DNA from: Candidatus Rhodobacter oscarellae | GTDB taxonomy: Bacteria; Pseudomonadota; Alphaproteobacteria; Rhodobacterales; Rhodobacteraceae | Length of the DNA stretch: 64,000 bases | Assembly (NCBI RefSeq): GCF_001078595.1 | Contig: NZ_LFTY01000002.1 | Location: 3,033,773-3,097,772 of the forward strand | Reading direction: 5' to 3' | Part shown: in pieces, positions 37,212 to 46,443 of the stretch | Position numbering within the stretch: the first letter of the stretch is position 1 | Layout of the letters: each line of letters starts with the position of its first letter | The notes under the pieces: generated by a model | Told to the model about the DNA's origin: nothing | Seen by the model: the letters and a program-made list of their open reading frames with translations, nothing else | Databases searched by the model: none | Translations under genes and position numbers: made by a program

Positions 37212-38287
37212 GTGCCCCACCCTTCGGACTGCATCTCTCGCAGCCGGCTGGCGGTCCTTTCGAACTCGAAATTCCCGGCGCCCTCAAGGTAGAGCCGCTC
37301 TGGCGTATCCGCCGCGGTCACGATCAGCCTAGTCTTCGACTCGTATAGCGTGTCGATCAGCGTCACAAAGCGCTTTGCCTCGTTGTAGTTGTACTGGCTG
37401 AGATGCGGCACGTCTTCGAGGATCAAGACTTTCACGGCATCGGCGACGGCCAGGTAATCCGCCGCCCCCAGGGGCCTCCCGCAGAGCTCCCAGAACGGCA
37501 CGCGCGCCACGCCATTCATGAACCGCGCCAGCTCCACCTCGCGCCCTTGCACCGTCAAGAACAGCCGGTCCGAGCGCCCGCCGCTCAGCTCTTGCCAGAT
37601 CGCCTCGACCTCGGCGCGGCTGGCCTCGTTCACGGGCGTAAAGTAGCTCTCGGAGCCCTCAAGCTGGTGCTGGCGGTAGTCGGTGTCCGAGACCAGCTCG
37701 TGCACGACCATCCTGTCCTTGATCAGCGCGATGAAGGGCAAGAACAGCTGCCGGTTCAGCCCGTCCTTGTAAAGGTCGTCCGGCACCCGGTTAGAGGTCG
37801 TCACGACCACCACGCGCGCCTCAAACAGCGCCTCGAACAGGCGGCCGACGATCATCGCGTCGGTGATGTCCGAGATCTGCATCTCGTCAAAGCACAGAAG
37901 GTCGACCTCGGACGCGACCCTGTCAGCCACGGGCTTTAGCGCGTCGTCCACCCCGGTCTTGCGGGCCTCTGCCATGCCGCTGTGGATCTCTTGCATGAAG
38001 GCGTGGAAATGCACCCGCCGCTTCGCCTCTATGGGCACGGCGTCATAGAACAGGTCCATCAGGAAGGACTTGCCGCGCCCGACCCCACCCCAGATATAGG
38101 CGCCCTTGGGGGGTTCCGGCGGCTTGTTGAAGAAATTCGCCAGGAAACCGCCCGGCGGGGGCGGGTTCGCGAAATGCGCGCGGATCTCCTCCAGCAGGGG
38201 CAGCACGCGGCGCTGCGCCGGGTCGGGCGTGATGGCCCCATCGGCGATCAGCGCCTCGTATATCATCTGCACGGTCTTGCTCACCAT
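37208..38287 (-). CDS. zapE: Cell division ATPase ZapE (AFG1 family)
   Basis: A 359-aa P-loop ATPase with Walker A GGVGRGKSFLMD near residue 67, KRRVHFHAFMQEIH, Walker B LLCFDEMQISD and TTSNRVPDDLYKDGLNRQLFLPFI. ZapE destabilises FtsZ polymers and is needed for division under low oxygen or heat in E. coli; the eukaryotic homologue AFG1 acts in mitochondrial protein quality control. Coupled to thpR. In many alphaproteobacteria mdh follows zapE, but here it does not. Confidence 0.93.
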   Translation of the reverse strand: MVSKTVQMIYEALIADGAITPDPAQRRVLPLLEEIRAHFANPPPPGGFLANFFNKPPEPPKGAYIWGGVGRGKSFLMDLFYDAVPIEAKRRVHFHAFMQEIHSGMAEARKTGVDDALKPVADRVASEVDLLCFDEMQISDITDAMIVGRLFEALFEARVVVVTTSNRVPDDLYKDGLNRQLFLPFIALIKDRMVVHELVSDTDYRQHQLEGSESYFTPVNEASRAEVEAIWQELSGGRSDRLFLTVQGREVELARFMNGVARVPFWELCGRPLGAADYLAVADAVKVLILEDVPHLSQYNYNEAKRFVTLIDTLYESKTRLIVTAADTPERLYLEGAGNFEFERTASRLREMQSEGWGT

Positions 38288-38403
38288 GCCGAGATAATGC
38301 GTCGAAATGTATAAGGAAAGCTGATGCGCATGGGCTCAATTATCAATTTGACGTGGCGGGGGATTTGCAACACCGTGGCGCGGTAAGACAGGAATGCTGA
38401 CCC

Positions 38404-39651
38404 ATGCCCGACACCCGCGCCTCGCTGATCACGCCGGTCCTGATAGGCGGCTGTTTCATCATCCTCCTGAGCTTCTTGATCCGGTCCTCCTTTGGGGTGT
38501 TCCAGATCCCGATATCGGACGAGTTCGGCTGGCTTAGAGCCGAATTTTCGATGGCGATCGCGATCCAGAACCTCGCCTGGGGCATCGGGCAGCCGATCTT
38601 TGGCGCGATGGCCGAGAAAATCGGCGACCGCAAGGCGCTGCTCATCGGGGCGGTGATGTACGCGGTGGGCCTGGCGGTGTCGTCCCTGGCCTGGACGCCA
38701 GAGCAACACTGGGCGCTGGAGGTCCTGGTGGGCTTTGGCATCGCGGGCACGGGCTTTGGCGTGCTGCTGGCCGTGGTGGGGCGGACCTCTAGTGACGAGA
38801 ATCGCTCTATGTCGCTGGCGATCCTCACCGCCGCGGGGTCGGGCGGTCAGATCCTGGGGCCGCCCCTCGCGGAGTGGCTCCTGACCATCATGACCTGGCA
38901 GCAGGTCTTCCTGGTCTTCGCCGCAATGATCCTGGCGGCCCTATTGTTCCTGCCGATGATCAAAACGCCGCCTGCGGCCTCGAAGGCAGAGCTGGAGGAA
39001 TCGCTGGGCGGCATCCTAAAGAAGGCCTTCCGCGATCCGTCCTACACGCTGATCTTCCTGGGCTTCTTTTCCTGCGGCTATCAGCTAAGCTTTGTGGTCG
39101 CGCATTTCCCGGCGCTGATCACCGAGATGTGCGGGCCGGTGGACCCCGCGGGCAACCTGGCGGCGATCGGGATCACCACGACCTCGGCGCTGGGCGCGGT
39201 GGCGATCTCGATCATCGGGCTGGCCAATATCGCGGGCACGCTGACGGCGGGCTGGCTGGGCAAGTACTACCCCAAGAAGTACCTGCTCGCTTGGATCTAT
39301 ACCGGGCGGACCATCGCGGCGGCGATGTTCATCCTGTTCCCGATCACGCCCACAACGGTGGTGCTGTTCTCGGTGGTGATGGGCTCGCTTTGGCTGGCGA
39401 CGGTGCCGCTGACCAGCGGGCTGGTCGCGCATATCTACGGGCTGCGCTATATGGGCACGCTCTATGGGATCATCTTCTTCAGCCACCAGCTGGGCGCCTT
39501 CGTGGGGGTCTGGCTGGGCGGGCGGATGTATGACGCCTATGGCGACTACACGGCGGTGTGGTGGGTCGGCGTGGCGGTGGGGGCGTTCAGCGCCATCGTG
39601 CATCTGCCGGTGCGCGAAAAGCCGCTATCCGAGCGCGCTCTGGCGGCCTAG
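38404..39651 (+). CDS. Major facilitator superfamily transporter
   Basis: A 415-aa membrane protein with about twelve hydrophobic segments in two halves. The loop after segment 2 reads GAMAEKIGDRKALL, the MFS signature position. It begins MPDTRASLITPVLIGGCFIILLSF. This group resembles the oxalate/formate-antiporter-like and monocarboxylate carriers (YbfB/MctC-like), but the substrate is not predictable. Single gene, and its stop overlaps the convergent hydrolase gene by 4 nt. Confidence 0.85.
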   Translation: MPDTRASLITPVLIGGCFIILLSFLIRSSFGVFQIPISDEFGWLRAEFSMAIAIQNLAWGIGQPIFGAMAEKIGDRKALLIGAVMYAVGLAVSSLAWTPEQHWALEVLVGFGIAGTGFGVLLAVVGRTSSDENRSMSLAILTAAGSGGQILGPPLAEWLLTIMTWQQVFLVFAAMILAALLFLPMIKTPPAASKAELEESLGGILKKAFRDPSYTLIFLGFFSCGYQLSFVVAHFPALITEMCGPVDPAGNLAAIGITTTSALGAVAISIIGLANIAGTLTAGWLGKYYPKKYLLAWIYTGRTIAAAMFILFPITPTTVVLFSVVMGSLWLATVPLTSGLVAHIYGLRYMGTLYGIIFFSHQLGAFVGVWLGGRMYDAYGDYTAVWWVGVAVGAFSAIVHLPVREKPLSERALAA

Positions 39652-40553
39652 CCCAGCGTTTCCGCCATCGCGGCGAGCACCTCATCGGGGTGCGACATGA
39701 CCAGAGCGTGGTCGGCGTCGGGGACCGAGATCTGGTGCGTGTTGCGGTTCCATTCGGTAAGCTTGCCGATGGCCGCGGGCGGGATAACAGTGTCTAACGC
39801 GCCCCAAATCGCGGATACGGGGATCTGCGCCTGCGCGATGGCGCGGTGCTCCTCTTCCAGCTCCTCGGCCAGAAGATCGCGCTGGCTGGAGAGCACGGCG
39901 GGAAGGTAGCCGCGCCAGTCCGTCTCTGCGCCCAGCCGGTTGCGGATGGATTGCGGGGCGGGCATCTGCTTGGCGATCTGACGCAGCTCGCGGCCGCCAA
40001 AGGCCAGCATCACCCAATCCCCCAGAACCGGGGTGCGCCGGGCGAAATCTGCGACGCGCGACGGGCTGTGGACCATCCCCGCCGGGGCCAGCAGGATCAG
40101 GCGCTGGGCGCGCTGCGGCTCCTCGGCGGTGAAGACCGCGGCGATCGAGCCGCCCATCGAGTAGCCCATCAGCGTGAAACCATCCGCAACGCCCTGGTCG
40201 GCCAGAAGGTCGCGCATCTGCCGGATGAAAAAGCTGCGGGTCTGCGCGCCGCGCGGGCGATCAGAGAAGCCGCGCCCATAGAGGTCGTATGTCAGCACGC
40301 GGAACCCGGCCTCGGTCAGCCCCGGCAGCAGCGGCTCCCAGACATAGCTGGGCGTGGTCAGCCCGTGCACGCAGACCAGCACCGGGCCGTCGTCGGGCCC
40401 GTGCCACTGATAATGCGTGTGCCCGTCCGACAGGTTCGCGAAGGCCCCGGGCGCGGTGCCGCGCACCATGTCGTCCATATCCGGTTTGCGCCGTTCCAAC
40501 ACAAATGGCGCCGCAGCGGCCGCCATAATGAGAAGGAGAAGGATCCAGAGCAT
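39648..40553 (-). CDS. Alpha/beta-fold hydrolase, membrane-anchored N-terminus
   Basis: A 301-aa alpha/beta hydrolase. An N-terminal hydrophobic segment (MLWILLLLIMAAAAAPFVLE) may anchor it. The nucleophile elbow is GYSMGGS, the acid is likely Asp in GALDTVIPP, and the His is in DADHALVMSHP. VCVHGLTTPSYVW holds the oxyanion region. Such proteins cleave esters or amides; no substrate is evident. It is transcribed towards the MFS gene. Confidence 0.86.
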   Translation of the reverse strand: MLWILLLLIMAAAAAPFVLERRKPDMDDMVRGTAPGAFANLSDGHTHYQWHGPDDGPVLVCVHGLTTPSYVWEPLLPGLTEAGFRVLTYDLYGRGFSDRPRGAQTRSFFIRQMRDLLADQGVADGFTLMGYSMGGSIAAVFTAEEPQRAQRLILLAPAGMVHSPSRVADFARRTPVLGDWVMLAFGGRELRQIAKQMPAPQSIRNRLGAETDWRGYLPAVLSSQRDLLAEELEEEHRAIAQAQIPVSAIWGALDTVIPPAAIGKLTEWNRNTHQISVPDADHALVMSHPDEVLAAMAETLG

Positions 40554-40616
40554 CTACGCCCGCGGTCTGTTGCGCTTAACGGTGTTAACTTACGTTAGCC
40601 TGCGGATGCGCGGCTG

Positions 40617-41240
40617 TCACGGCGCAGCTTCGGCCTCGGTCAAGAGGCCCTCCGCCATCAGGCGATCCGCCAGGCCCTGCTCGGTCTCAAAGAGATGCCC
40701 GTGCCAGCCGCGCGCCTGCGCCGCGTCGATATTCTCGGCGCGGTCATCAATGAACAACAGCGCCTCTGGCGCCTCGTCGACGCCCTCCTCCAGCATTTGG
40801 TAGATCGCCGGGTCGGGCTTGATCACGCCCATGCGGGCGGAGACAAAGCGCTTGTCGAATTCCTTAAGGATCGGATAGCGCTCCTCGGCCATGGCAAAGG
40901 TCATGTCGCCGAAATTGGACAGCGCGTAGACCGGCATGCCCTTGGCACGCAGCGCGCGCAGCAGCTTGGCGGAATGCGGCAGATCGGGCGCCAGCATCTC
41001 AAGCCAATGCACTCCCCAAAGGCGGATCTCGGCGGCGTGCTCGGGATGCGCGTCGACCAAGCGCTCCAGCCCCTCGGCCATCGGGATGCCGCGGTCGGAC
41101 TCCAGGTTCATCGTGTCGAAATCGATCTGCGCGAAAAGCTCCTTTCGCCGGGCCTCGCCCAGGATGCGGTCAAAGGGCCGCTCGGGATACCACTCGACCA
41201 GCACGTTGCCGATGTCGAAGACCACCGCCTTGATTGTCAT
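40617..41240 (-). CDS. HAD-superfamily phosphatase, YihX-like
   Basis: A 207-aa HAD hydrolase. Motif I is VVFDIGNVLVEW, with the DxGN variant seen in the YihX branch. Motif II is ALSNFGD, and motif IV LFIDDRAENIDAAQARGWHG. A helical cap lies between motifs I and II. YihX of E. coli acts on alpha-glucose-1-phosphate, but family members are promiscuous. Standalone gene, with the start ATG preceded by GGAGTGCAAAC. Confidence 0.87.
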   Translation of the reverse strand: MTIKAVVFDIGNVLVEWYPERPFDRILGEARRKELFAQIDFDTMNLESDRGIPMAEGLERLVDAHPEHAAEIRLWGVHWLEMLAPDLPHSAKLLRALRAKGMPVYALSNFGDMTFAMAEERYPILKEFDKRFVSARMGVIKPDPAIYQMLEEGVDEAPEALLFIDDRAENIDAAQARGWHGHLFETEQGLADRLMAEGLLTEAEAAP

Positions 41241-41399
41241 GTTTGCACTCCGGTTTTGCGTTGCGGCGAGAGTGTCAGACTGGGTTTGATGTGCAACCGG
41301 TAAACGGCGCGATGGGGCCTGGAGACCTGCCGTGTTGCGAATTGTCGCAGCGCTGAAGTTCTTAAGGAATTTTTGTGAAATTTGGCGCCAACCTAAATG

Positions 41400-41478
41400 T
41401 GGGTGGGAGCCCCCCGGGGCAAAGCCGCGGCTCCCACCCAGGACTATTGTCCTGGGGGAATCACCAAGATTTCGTTAA
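41400..41478 (+). repeat. GGGTGGG-hairpin intergenic repeat, copy B
   Basis: A perfect 12-bp stem pairs TGGGTGGGAGCC (41400-41411) with GGCTCCCACCCA (41429-41440). Next is AGGAC-TATT-GTCCT (41440-41453) and the tail GAATCACCAAGATTTCGTTAA (41458-41478; 17 of 21 positions match copy A). It lies in the 251-nt gap between the HAD gene and yaiI, both on the minus strand. Apart from this element and an AT-rich stretch upstream of it, the gap shows no coding signal. Confidence 0.65.
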
Positions 41479-41491
41479 GAATCGCAGGCCT

Positions 41492-41941
41492 TCATGTCGC
41501 ACGCGCCGCCGCCGCGACCAGCCGGTCCAGCGCGTTCAGGAAGCGCGAGCGGTCTGCCTTAGAGAACGGCTTCCCGCCGCCCTGCCGGAACGGGTCCGCC
41601 GCGCGCAGATCCGCCATCAGGTCCCGCGTGGCCAGCGCCTGGCCCACATTCCGCGCGTTCAGGGTCTCTCCGTTGGGCTTCAGCACCACCGCCCCCGCCC
41701 CCACGCATTTCGCCGCCAGCGGGATGTCACCCGTGATCACCACGTCCCCGGCGCCGCAGCGCTCGGCGATCCACATATCCGCCTCATCCGCGCCCTGATC
41801 CACATAGACCATCTCGATCAGCGGGTTCTGCGACAGCCGTAGCCCGCCATTCGACACCATCGCCACTTGCGTCTTGGTGCGCGTGGCCACGCGTTCCACC
41901 TCGGCCTTCACCGGGCAGGCGTCTGCGTCCACATAGATCAC
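41492..41941 (-). CDS. YaiI/YqxD-family protein (UPF0178)
   Basis: A 149-aa PIN-like fold protein of the YaiI family. It starts MIYVDADACPVKAEVERVA, the family's diagnostic N-terminus, and shows GADEADMWIAERCGAGDVVITGDIPLAAKCV and NGETLNARNVGQAL. The clustered Asp residues look like a metal-dependent nuclease site, but activity is unproven. The start overlaps the sthA stop as ATGA. Confidence 0.93.
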   Translation of the reverse strand: MIYVDADACPVKAEVERVATRTKTQVAMVSNGGLRLSQNPLIEMVYVDQGADEADMWIAERCGAGDVVITGDIPLAAKCVGAGAVVLKPNGETLNARNVGQALATRDLMADLRAADPFRQGGGKPFSKADRSRFLNALDRLVAAAARAT

Positions 41942-43359
41942 TCGGCGGGCGGCGGGGCTTTGAATTCCCGCGGGATCGGCATGCGGTTGAACGCGTCCAG
42001 CCCGGCGATCTTATAGGCCTCCGCCAGGGTCGGGTAGTTGAACGTGTTCTCGACGAAGTAGTCCACCGTGCCCTTCAGGTTCAGCACCGCCTGGGCGATG
42101 TGGATCAGCTCTGTGGCGCCCTCGCCGACGATCTGCACGCCCAAGAGGCGCCGGGTCTTGAGGCTGACCAGCATCTTCAGCATGCCGTGTTCGAGCCCCA
42201 TGATATGCCCGCGGCTGGTCTCGCGGAACCGCGCCACGCCGACCTCGTAGTTGATGCCGCGCTCTTGCAGCTCTTCCTCGGACATGCCGCAGGTCGAGAT
42301 CTCGGGCACCGAGTAGATGCCGTAGGGGAACCAGGGCGATTCCTTCAGCGTCGGCGTGTCCAGGGCGTGGCAGGCGGCCACCCGCCCCTGCTGCAGCGAG
42401 GTCGAGGCCAGCGAGGGGTGCCCGATCACGTCCCCCGCCGCATAGATATGCGGCACGTTGGTCTGATAGCTCTTGCGGTCCACGCTCAGCCGCCCGCGAT
42501 GGTCGACCTCCAGCCCGGCGGCCTGCACGTTCAGCTTATCCGTCGCCCCCATGCGCCCGGCGGCGAATAACAGCATCTCGGCGCGCACATGCCGCCCGTT
42601 CTCCAGCGTGACCTCGACATGGCCATTCGCGTCCTCGATCTTGTCGATGGCCGCGCCCAGGCGCAGGTCCACGCCGTTCTCCAGGATCTGATGGGTGAAG
42701 TCGCCGATCAGCGCCTTGTCGATGAAATCCAGGAAGGTCTCGCGCGGCTCGATCAGCGTCACTCGCACGTCCAGGGCCGAGAACATGGTGGCGTATTCCA
42801 CCCCGATCACCCCGGCGCCCACCACGACCAGCGAGCGCGGGATCTGCCCCATCGCCAGGAACTCGTCGCTGTCGAGGATGCTGCGCCCGTTGAACGGCAC
42901 GTTGTCGGGGCGGTAGGTCTTGGTGCCCGTGGCGATCAGGAACTTATCCGCCGTCAGGGTCTGGACGTCGCCGGCGTCGGTGGCGACCTCGATCTCGGTC
43001 GCGCTGACGAACTTCGCCGCGCCGTGCAGCGTGTCCACATGGTTGCGGTTGAACTGATGCTCCAGCACATCGACCTCGTAATCGAGCGTCTTGTGCAGGC
43101 GCATGCGCAGGTCCTCGGCGTCGATGTCGTCCTTCACCCGGTAGGAGCGGCCGTAGAACGACCGCTCGCGCCAGCCCGACAGGTTCAGCACCGTCTCGCA
43201 CAGCGTCTTGGACGGGATCGTGCCGGTATGCACCGACACCCCGCCCAGCTGGTCGCGCCGATCCACCACCAGGACCTTGCGCCTGAGCTTGCCCGCCTGG
43301 ATGCCCGCCGAGCGCCCCGCCGGGCCGGACCCGATGATGATAAGATCGTAGTCGGCCAT
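41938..43359 (-). CDS. sthA: Soluble pyridine nucleotide transhydrogenase (Si-specific)
   Basis: A 473-aa flavoprotein disulfide reductase-fold enzyme that moves reducing equivalents between NADPH and NAD+. The FAD site is IIGSGPAGRSAGIQAGKL, the NAD site VVVGAGVIGVEYATMF, and the dimerisation domain is C-terminal. The redox-active CxxxxC is absent: the segment reads VSVHTGTIPSKTL, as in SthA rather than lipoamide dehydrogenase or glutathione reductase. Length matches SthA (about 465-475). Coupled to yaiI. It lies 3 nt downstream of fghA. Confidence 0.93.
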   Translation of the reverse strand: MADYDLIIIGSGPAGRSAGIQAGKLRRKVLVVDRRDQLGGVSVHTGTIPSKTLCETVLNLSGWRERSFYGRSYRVKDDIDAEDLRMRLHKTLDYEVDVLEHQFNRNHVDTLHGAAKFVSATEIEVATDAGDVQTLTADKFLIATGTKTYRPDNVPFNGRSILDSDEFLAMGQIPRSLVVVGAGVIGVEYATMFSALDVRVTLIEPRETFLDFIDKALIGDFTHQILENGVDLRLGAAIDKIEDANGHVEVTLENGRHVRAEMLLFAAGRMGATDKLNVQAAGLEVDHRGRLSVDRKSYQTNVPHIYAAGDVIGHPSLASTSLQQGRVAACHALDTPTLKESPWFPYGIYSVPEISTCGMSEEELQERGINYEVGVARFRETSRGHIMGLEHGMLKMLVSLKTRRLLGVQIVGEGATELIHIAQAVLNLKGTVDYFVENTFNYPTLAEAYKIAGLDAFNRMPIPREFKAPPPAE

Positions 43360-43362
43360 GTA

Positions 43363-44196
43363 TTACCCTTTACTCATTGCCTCGGCATGAAAGCCCACAT
43401 GGTCCTCCATGAAACTGGAGACGAAGAAATAGCTGTGGTCGTAGCCCGTCTGCATGCGGAACGCGCCCTGCTGGCGGCGCGCGGCCATGGCGTGGCTCAG
43501 CGTCTCGGGCCGCAGCAGGTCAACGAACTGGTCCTTGGTGCCGGTGTCGATCAGAACTGGCCCGTCAAAGCCCGCATCCTGCATGAGTAGGCTCGAATCA
43601 TGCGCCGCCCAGGTGGCCTGGTCATCGCCCAGATAGGCGCCCAGCTGCTTGCGCCCCCAATCCGACCCGGTGGGGTTGCAGATGGGCGAGAAGGCCGAGA
43701 CGGACTTGTACCGCCCCGGCAGGCTCATGGCGATGGTCAGCGCGCCATGCCCGCCCATGGAATGCCCGGTGATGCCCTGGGCCTCGGGGTCGCAGGCGAA
43801 GTTCTTGAACACCAGCGCGGGCAGGTCCTCGGTCACGTAGTCCCACATGCGGTAATGCGGCGCCCAGGGGGCTTGCGTGGCGTTCACATAGAACCCCGCG
43901 CCCTGGCCCAGATCGTATGCGTCGTCATCGGCCACGCCCTCGCCCCGTGGCGAGGTGTCGGGGAAGACCAGCGCGATGCCCGCCTCGGCGGCCCAGGCCT
44001 GCGCCCCGGCCTTGGTCATGGCGTTCTCATGGGTGCAGGTCAGCCCCGACAGGTACCACAGCACCGGCACCGGGCCGTGGCTTGCGTCCTCTGGCAGGAA
44101 CAGCCCAAAGGTCATGTCACAGCCCGTCGCCTTAGACGCGTGCTTGTACACGCCCTGCACCCCGCCAAAGCACGCGTTCTCTGCTACCGTTTCCAT
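43363..44196 (-). CDS. fghA: S-formylglutathione hydrolase
   Basis: A 277-aa esterase D-type serine hydrolase. It has the conserved YLSGLTCTHEN, the nucleophile elbow GHSMGGHGALT, Asp in GTKDQFVD and His in YDHSYFF. It hydrolyses S-formylglutathione to formate and glutathione, the second step of glutathione-dependent formaldehyde oxidation. The first-step enzyme gene adhC is about 5.8 kb away on the same strand. The start METVAENACFGG at 44196 gives the family's usual 277-280 residues. Confidence 0.95.
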   Translation of the reverse strand: METVAENACFGGVQGVYKHASKATGCDMTFGLFLPEDASHGPVPVLWYLSGLTCTHENAMTKAGAQAWAAEAGIALVFPDTSPRGEGVADDDAYDLGQGAGFYVNATQAPWAPHYRMWDYVTEDLPALVFKNFACDPEAQGITGHSMGGHGALTIAMSLPGRYKSVSAFSPICNPTGSDWGRKQLGAYLGDDQATWAAHDSSLLMQDAGFDGPVLIDTGTKDQFVDLLRPETLSHAMAARRQQGAFRMQTGYDHSYFFVSSFMEDHVGFHAEAMSKG

Positions 44197-44230
44197 CGCC
44201 GTCCCTCCCGAATTTGAGTCGCCCCCAGCG

Positions 44231-45178
44231 CTACTGGAAGGCGACCCGCTCGGCAAGCCAAGCCAGTACCAGAGAAACCGTTACGATCGAGCAAATGGTC
44301 GAGATCAGGATCGTCGCAGAGACGCGCTGGGGTGCGACGCCGTAATGCGCGGCGACCATGTAGATATTCCCGGCGGTCGGCAGGGCGCTCGATGCGATCA
44401 TAACGGCGGCGGCGTAGGGCTGGATGGGCCAGATCACCAGGGCGGCCAGGGCGATGGCGGCGGGATGCAGGATGAGCTTTACAAAGCTCAGCCACCCGGC
44501 GACGGCCATGCGCTCGGCGGACTTGCTGGCCAGCGAGGCGCCGATGGCGAAGAGCGCGCCAGGGGTGGCCGCCGCGCCCAGGTAGAAGACGAAGGCGTTG
44601 ATCGGGCCGGGGATGGGCAGCTCTAGCGCCGACCAGGAGAAGCCCAGGAAGATCGCGATCAGCATCGGGTTGGTAAGGATGCCCTTCAGCACGGTCGCCA
44701 CCATGCCGGGGCCGTCTTCGGCTCGCTTAGAGCCTGTTATCAGCGCCACCGCCAACACGCCGAAGACCAAAAGGTCCACCGCCAGCATCATCATGATATA
44801 GCCCACCGCGGCCTCGCCCATGATCAGCGCCAGCATTGGGATGCCCAGAAAGCCGATATTGCCGATCACGCCGCATTGCGCCTCGATGGCGGCCTCGGCC
44901 ACCGGGATGCCCCTGAGCTGCGCCGCGGCGGTGGTGACCAGGTAAACAAAGGCCGTGGCCCAGAGATAGACCAGCATGAATTGCGGGTCGAAGACCTCCT
45001 CGAATTTCAGGTTCGCCGAGAACCGGAACAGCATGGCCGACAGCGCGAAGTAGAAGACGAACTTGGTCAGCGCGGCGGTGGCCTCTTCGCTGAAGAACCC
45101 GGTCGCGGCGGCGGCAAAGCCCACGCCGATCAGCAGGAAGAAGGGCAGCGTCTGCAGAAAGATTTCAACCATATTCAC
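44231..45178 (-). CDS. AEC-family (auxin efflux carrier-like) transporter
   Basis: A 315-aa membrane protein with about ten hydrophobic segments in two inverted halves. The N-terminal half shows GFFSEEATAALTKFVFYFALSA, and a conserved QCGVIGNIGFLGIPM lies near the first-half crossover. AEC carriers export or import organic anions such as malate or malonate. The substrate is not predictable. It precedes fghA on the same strand with a 34-nt gap. Confidence 0.88.
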   Translation of the reverse strand: MNMVEIFLQTLPFFLLIGVGFAAAATGFFSEEATAALTKFVFYFALSAMLFRFSANLKFEEVFDPQFMLVYLWATAFVYLVTTAAAQLRGIPVAEAAIEAQCGVIGNIGFLGIPMLALIMGEAAVGYIMMMLAVDLLVFGVLAVALITGSKRAEDGPGMVATVLKGILTNPMLIAIFLGFSWSALELPIPGPINAFVFYLGAAATPGALFAIGASLASKSAERMAVAGWLSFVKLILHPAAIALAALVIWPIQPYAAAVMIASSALPTAGNIYMVAAHYGVAPQRVSATILISTICSIVTVSLVLAWLAERVAFQ

Positions 45179-45314
45179 GCCTTAGCACCGGATTGCCGGC
45201 AAGAGAAAGCCGCTCTGGACGAGACAGGGCGAATATTCTACCCATTTTCTGCGAGGATCCGGAGGGGCTATCATCAATACCGCCAGCACTATCGGCGCGC
45301 CCGCCGTCGCGGTT

Positions 45315-46376
45315 GTGGTGCCGACCTTCAACGAGGTCGAGAATGTTGGCGAGCTTGCCCAGCGACTGGGCGAGGCCCTCGCGGGCGAGGCCTACGAGGT
45401 CATCTTTGTGGACGATCATAGCCCCGACGGCACCGCCGATGCGGTGCGCGCGCTGGGCCAGGCCGATGGCCGCATCCGCTGTGTCGAGCGCGTCGGGCGG
45501 CGCGGGCTTTCCACCGCGGTGATCGAGGGCATCCAGGCGACCTCTGCCGAATACGTGATCGTCATGGACGCCGATTTGCAGCATGACGAGGCGCTGGCCG
45601 CGCCGATGTTGGCCGCACTGCGCGACGGCGCGGACCTGGTGGTGGGCTCGCGCTATATCGCGGGGGGCGGCACCGGCGATTGGGACGCGTCTCGGCTGAA
45701 ACAGTCTCGACTCGCGACCCGATTGAGCCGCCTTTTGAGGGCCGGGGACCTGACCGACCCGATGAGCGGCTTCTTCGCGCTGCGCGCCCAGGTGCTGCGC
45801 GACCGCGTCGCCGATCTGACCGGCACGGGCTATAAGATCCTGCTGGACATCCTGGCCACCGGCGGCCCCAAGCTTGGCGTCGTCGAGCTGCCCTATACGT
45901 TCCGGCCGCGCGCGCATGGCGAAAGCAAGCTCGACAGCCGCGTGGTGCTGGAGTTCCTAGAGCTGCTGATCGCCAAGACCCTGGGTCGCTACGTGCCGAC
46001 CAAGTTCGTGATGTTCTCGCTGGTGGGCGGGCTGGGCATCGTGGTGCATATGGCGGTGCTGGCGCTGCTCTTCGGGCCGCTGGAGGTGGGGTTCGCCCGG
46101 GCGCAGGTGCTGGCGACGCTGGTGGCGATGACGGCGAACTTCTTCGTCAACAACGTGTTCACCTATTTCGACCGGCGGCTGACGGGCTGGCGGCTGCTGC
46201 CGGGCTGGCTGTCGTTCTGCGCGGCGTCCTCGGTGGGGGCGCTGGCGAATGTGGGCATCGCGGTCTACCTGTTCACGTCGCTCAGCACGGTCTGGTACCT
46301 GTCGGCGATCGCCGGGATCATAGTGGGCGCGGCGTGGAACTATGCGGTCACGGCGCTCTACACCTGGAGGGCGTGA
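45315..46376 (+). CDS. Polyprenol-phosphate glycosyltransferase (GT2) fused to a GtrA-like membrane domain
   Basis: A protein of at least 353 aa. The GT2 domain has VVVPTFNEVEN, VIFVDDHSPDGT, the DxD-like VMDADLQHD and TDPMSGFFALR, as in dolichyl/polyprenyl-phosphate mannosyltransferases. From about residue 230 a four-segment GtrA domain follows (FVMFSLVGGLGIVVHM, FFVNNVFTYFDRRLTG). It would load a sugar on undecaprenyl phosphate for flipping. The GTG at 45315 falls inside the first beta strand. The upstream frame is open, with GGAGG at 45261 placed correctly for an ATC at 45270, so the true N-terminus is probably about 15 residues longer. Confidence 0.87.
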   Translation: MVPTFNEVENVGELAQRLGEALAGEAYEVIFVDDHSPDGTADAVRALGQADGRIRCVERVGRRGLSTAVIEGIQATSAEYVIVMDADLQHDEALAAPMLAALRDGADLVVGSRYIAGGGTGDWDASRLKQSRLATRLSRLLRAGDLTDPMSGFFALRAQVLRDRVADLTGTGYKILLDILATGGPKLGVVELPYTFRPRAHGESKLDSRVVLEFLELLIAKTLGRYVPTKFVMFSLVGGLGIVVHMAVLALLFGPLEVGFARAQVLATLVAMTANFFVNNVFTYFDRRLTGWRLLPGWLSFCAASSVGALANVGIAVYLFTSLSTVWYLSAIAGIIVGAAWNYAVTALYTWRA

Positions 46377-46397
46377 TCACCCGGCTTGCCGAAACTG

Positions 46398-46409
46398 AAC
46401 TGAACAGTT
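46398..46409. promoter_or_regulatory. Inverted repeat upstream of tetR, probable autoregulatory operator
   Basis: AACTG-AA-CAGTT forms a perfect short inverted repeat, preceded by a further AACTG at 46393. It sits 35 bases before the tetR ATG and next to a TATATT hexamer at 46409-46414. TetR-family proteins commonly bind CTGAACAGTT-like repeats at their own promoters. Assignment is by position and shape. Confidence 0.5.
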
Positions 46410-46443
46410 TATATTGTCAGCCTATGGCAGCAGCAGGACATCC

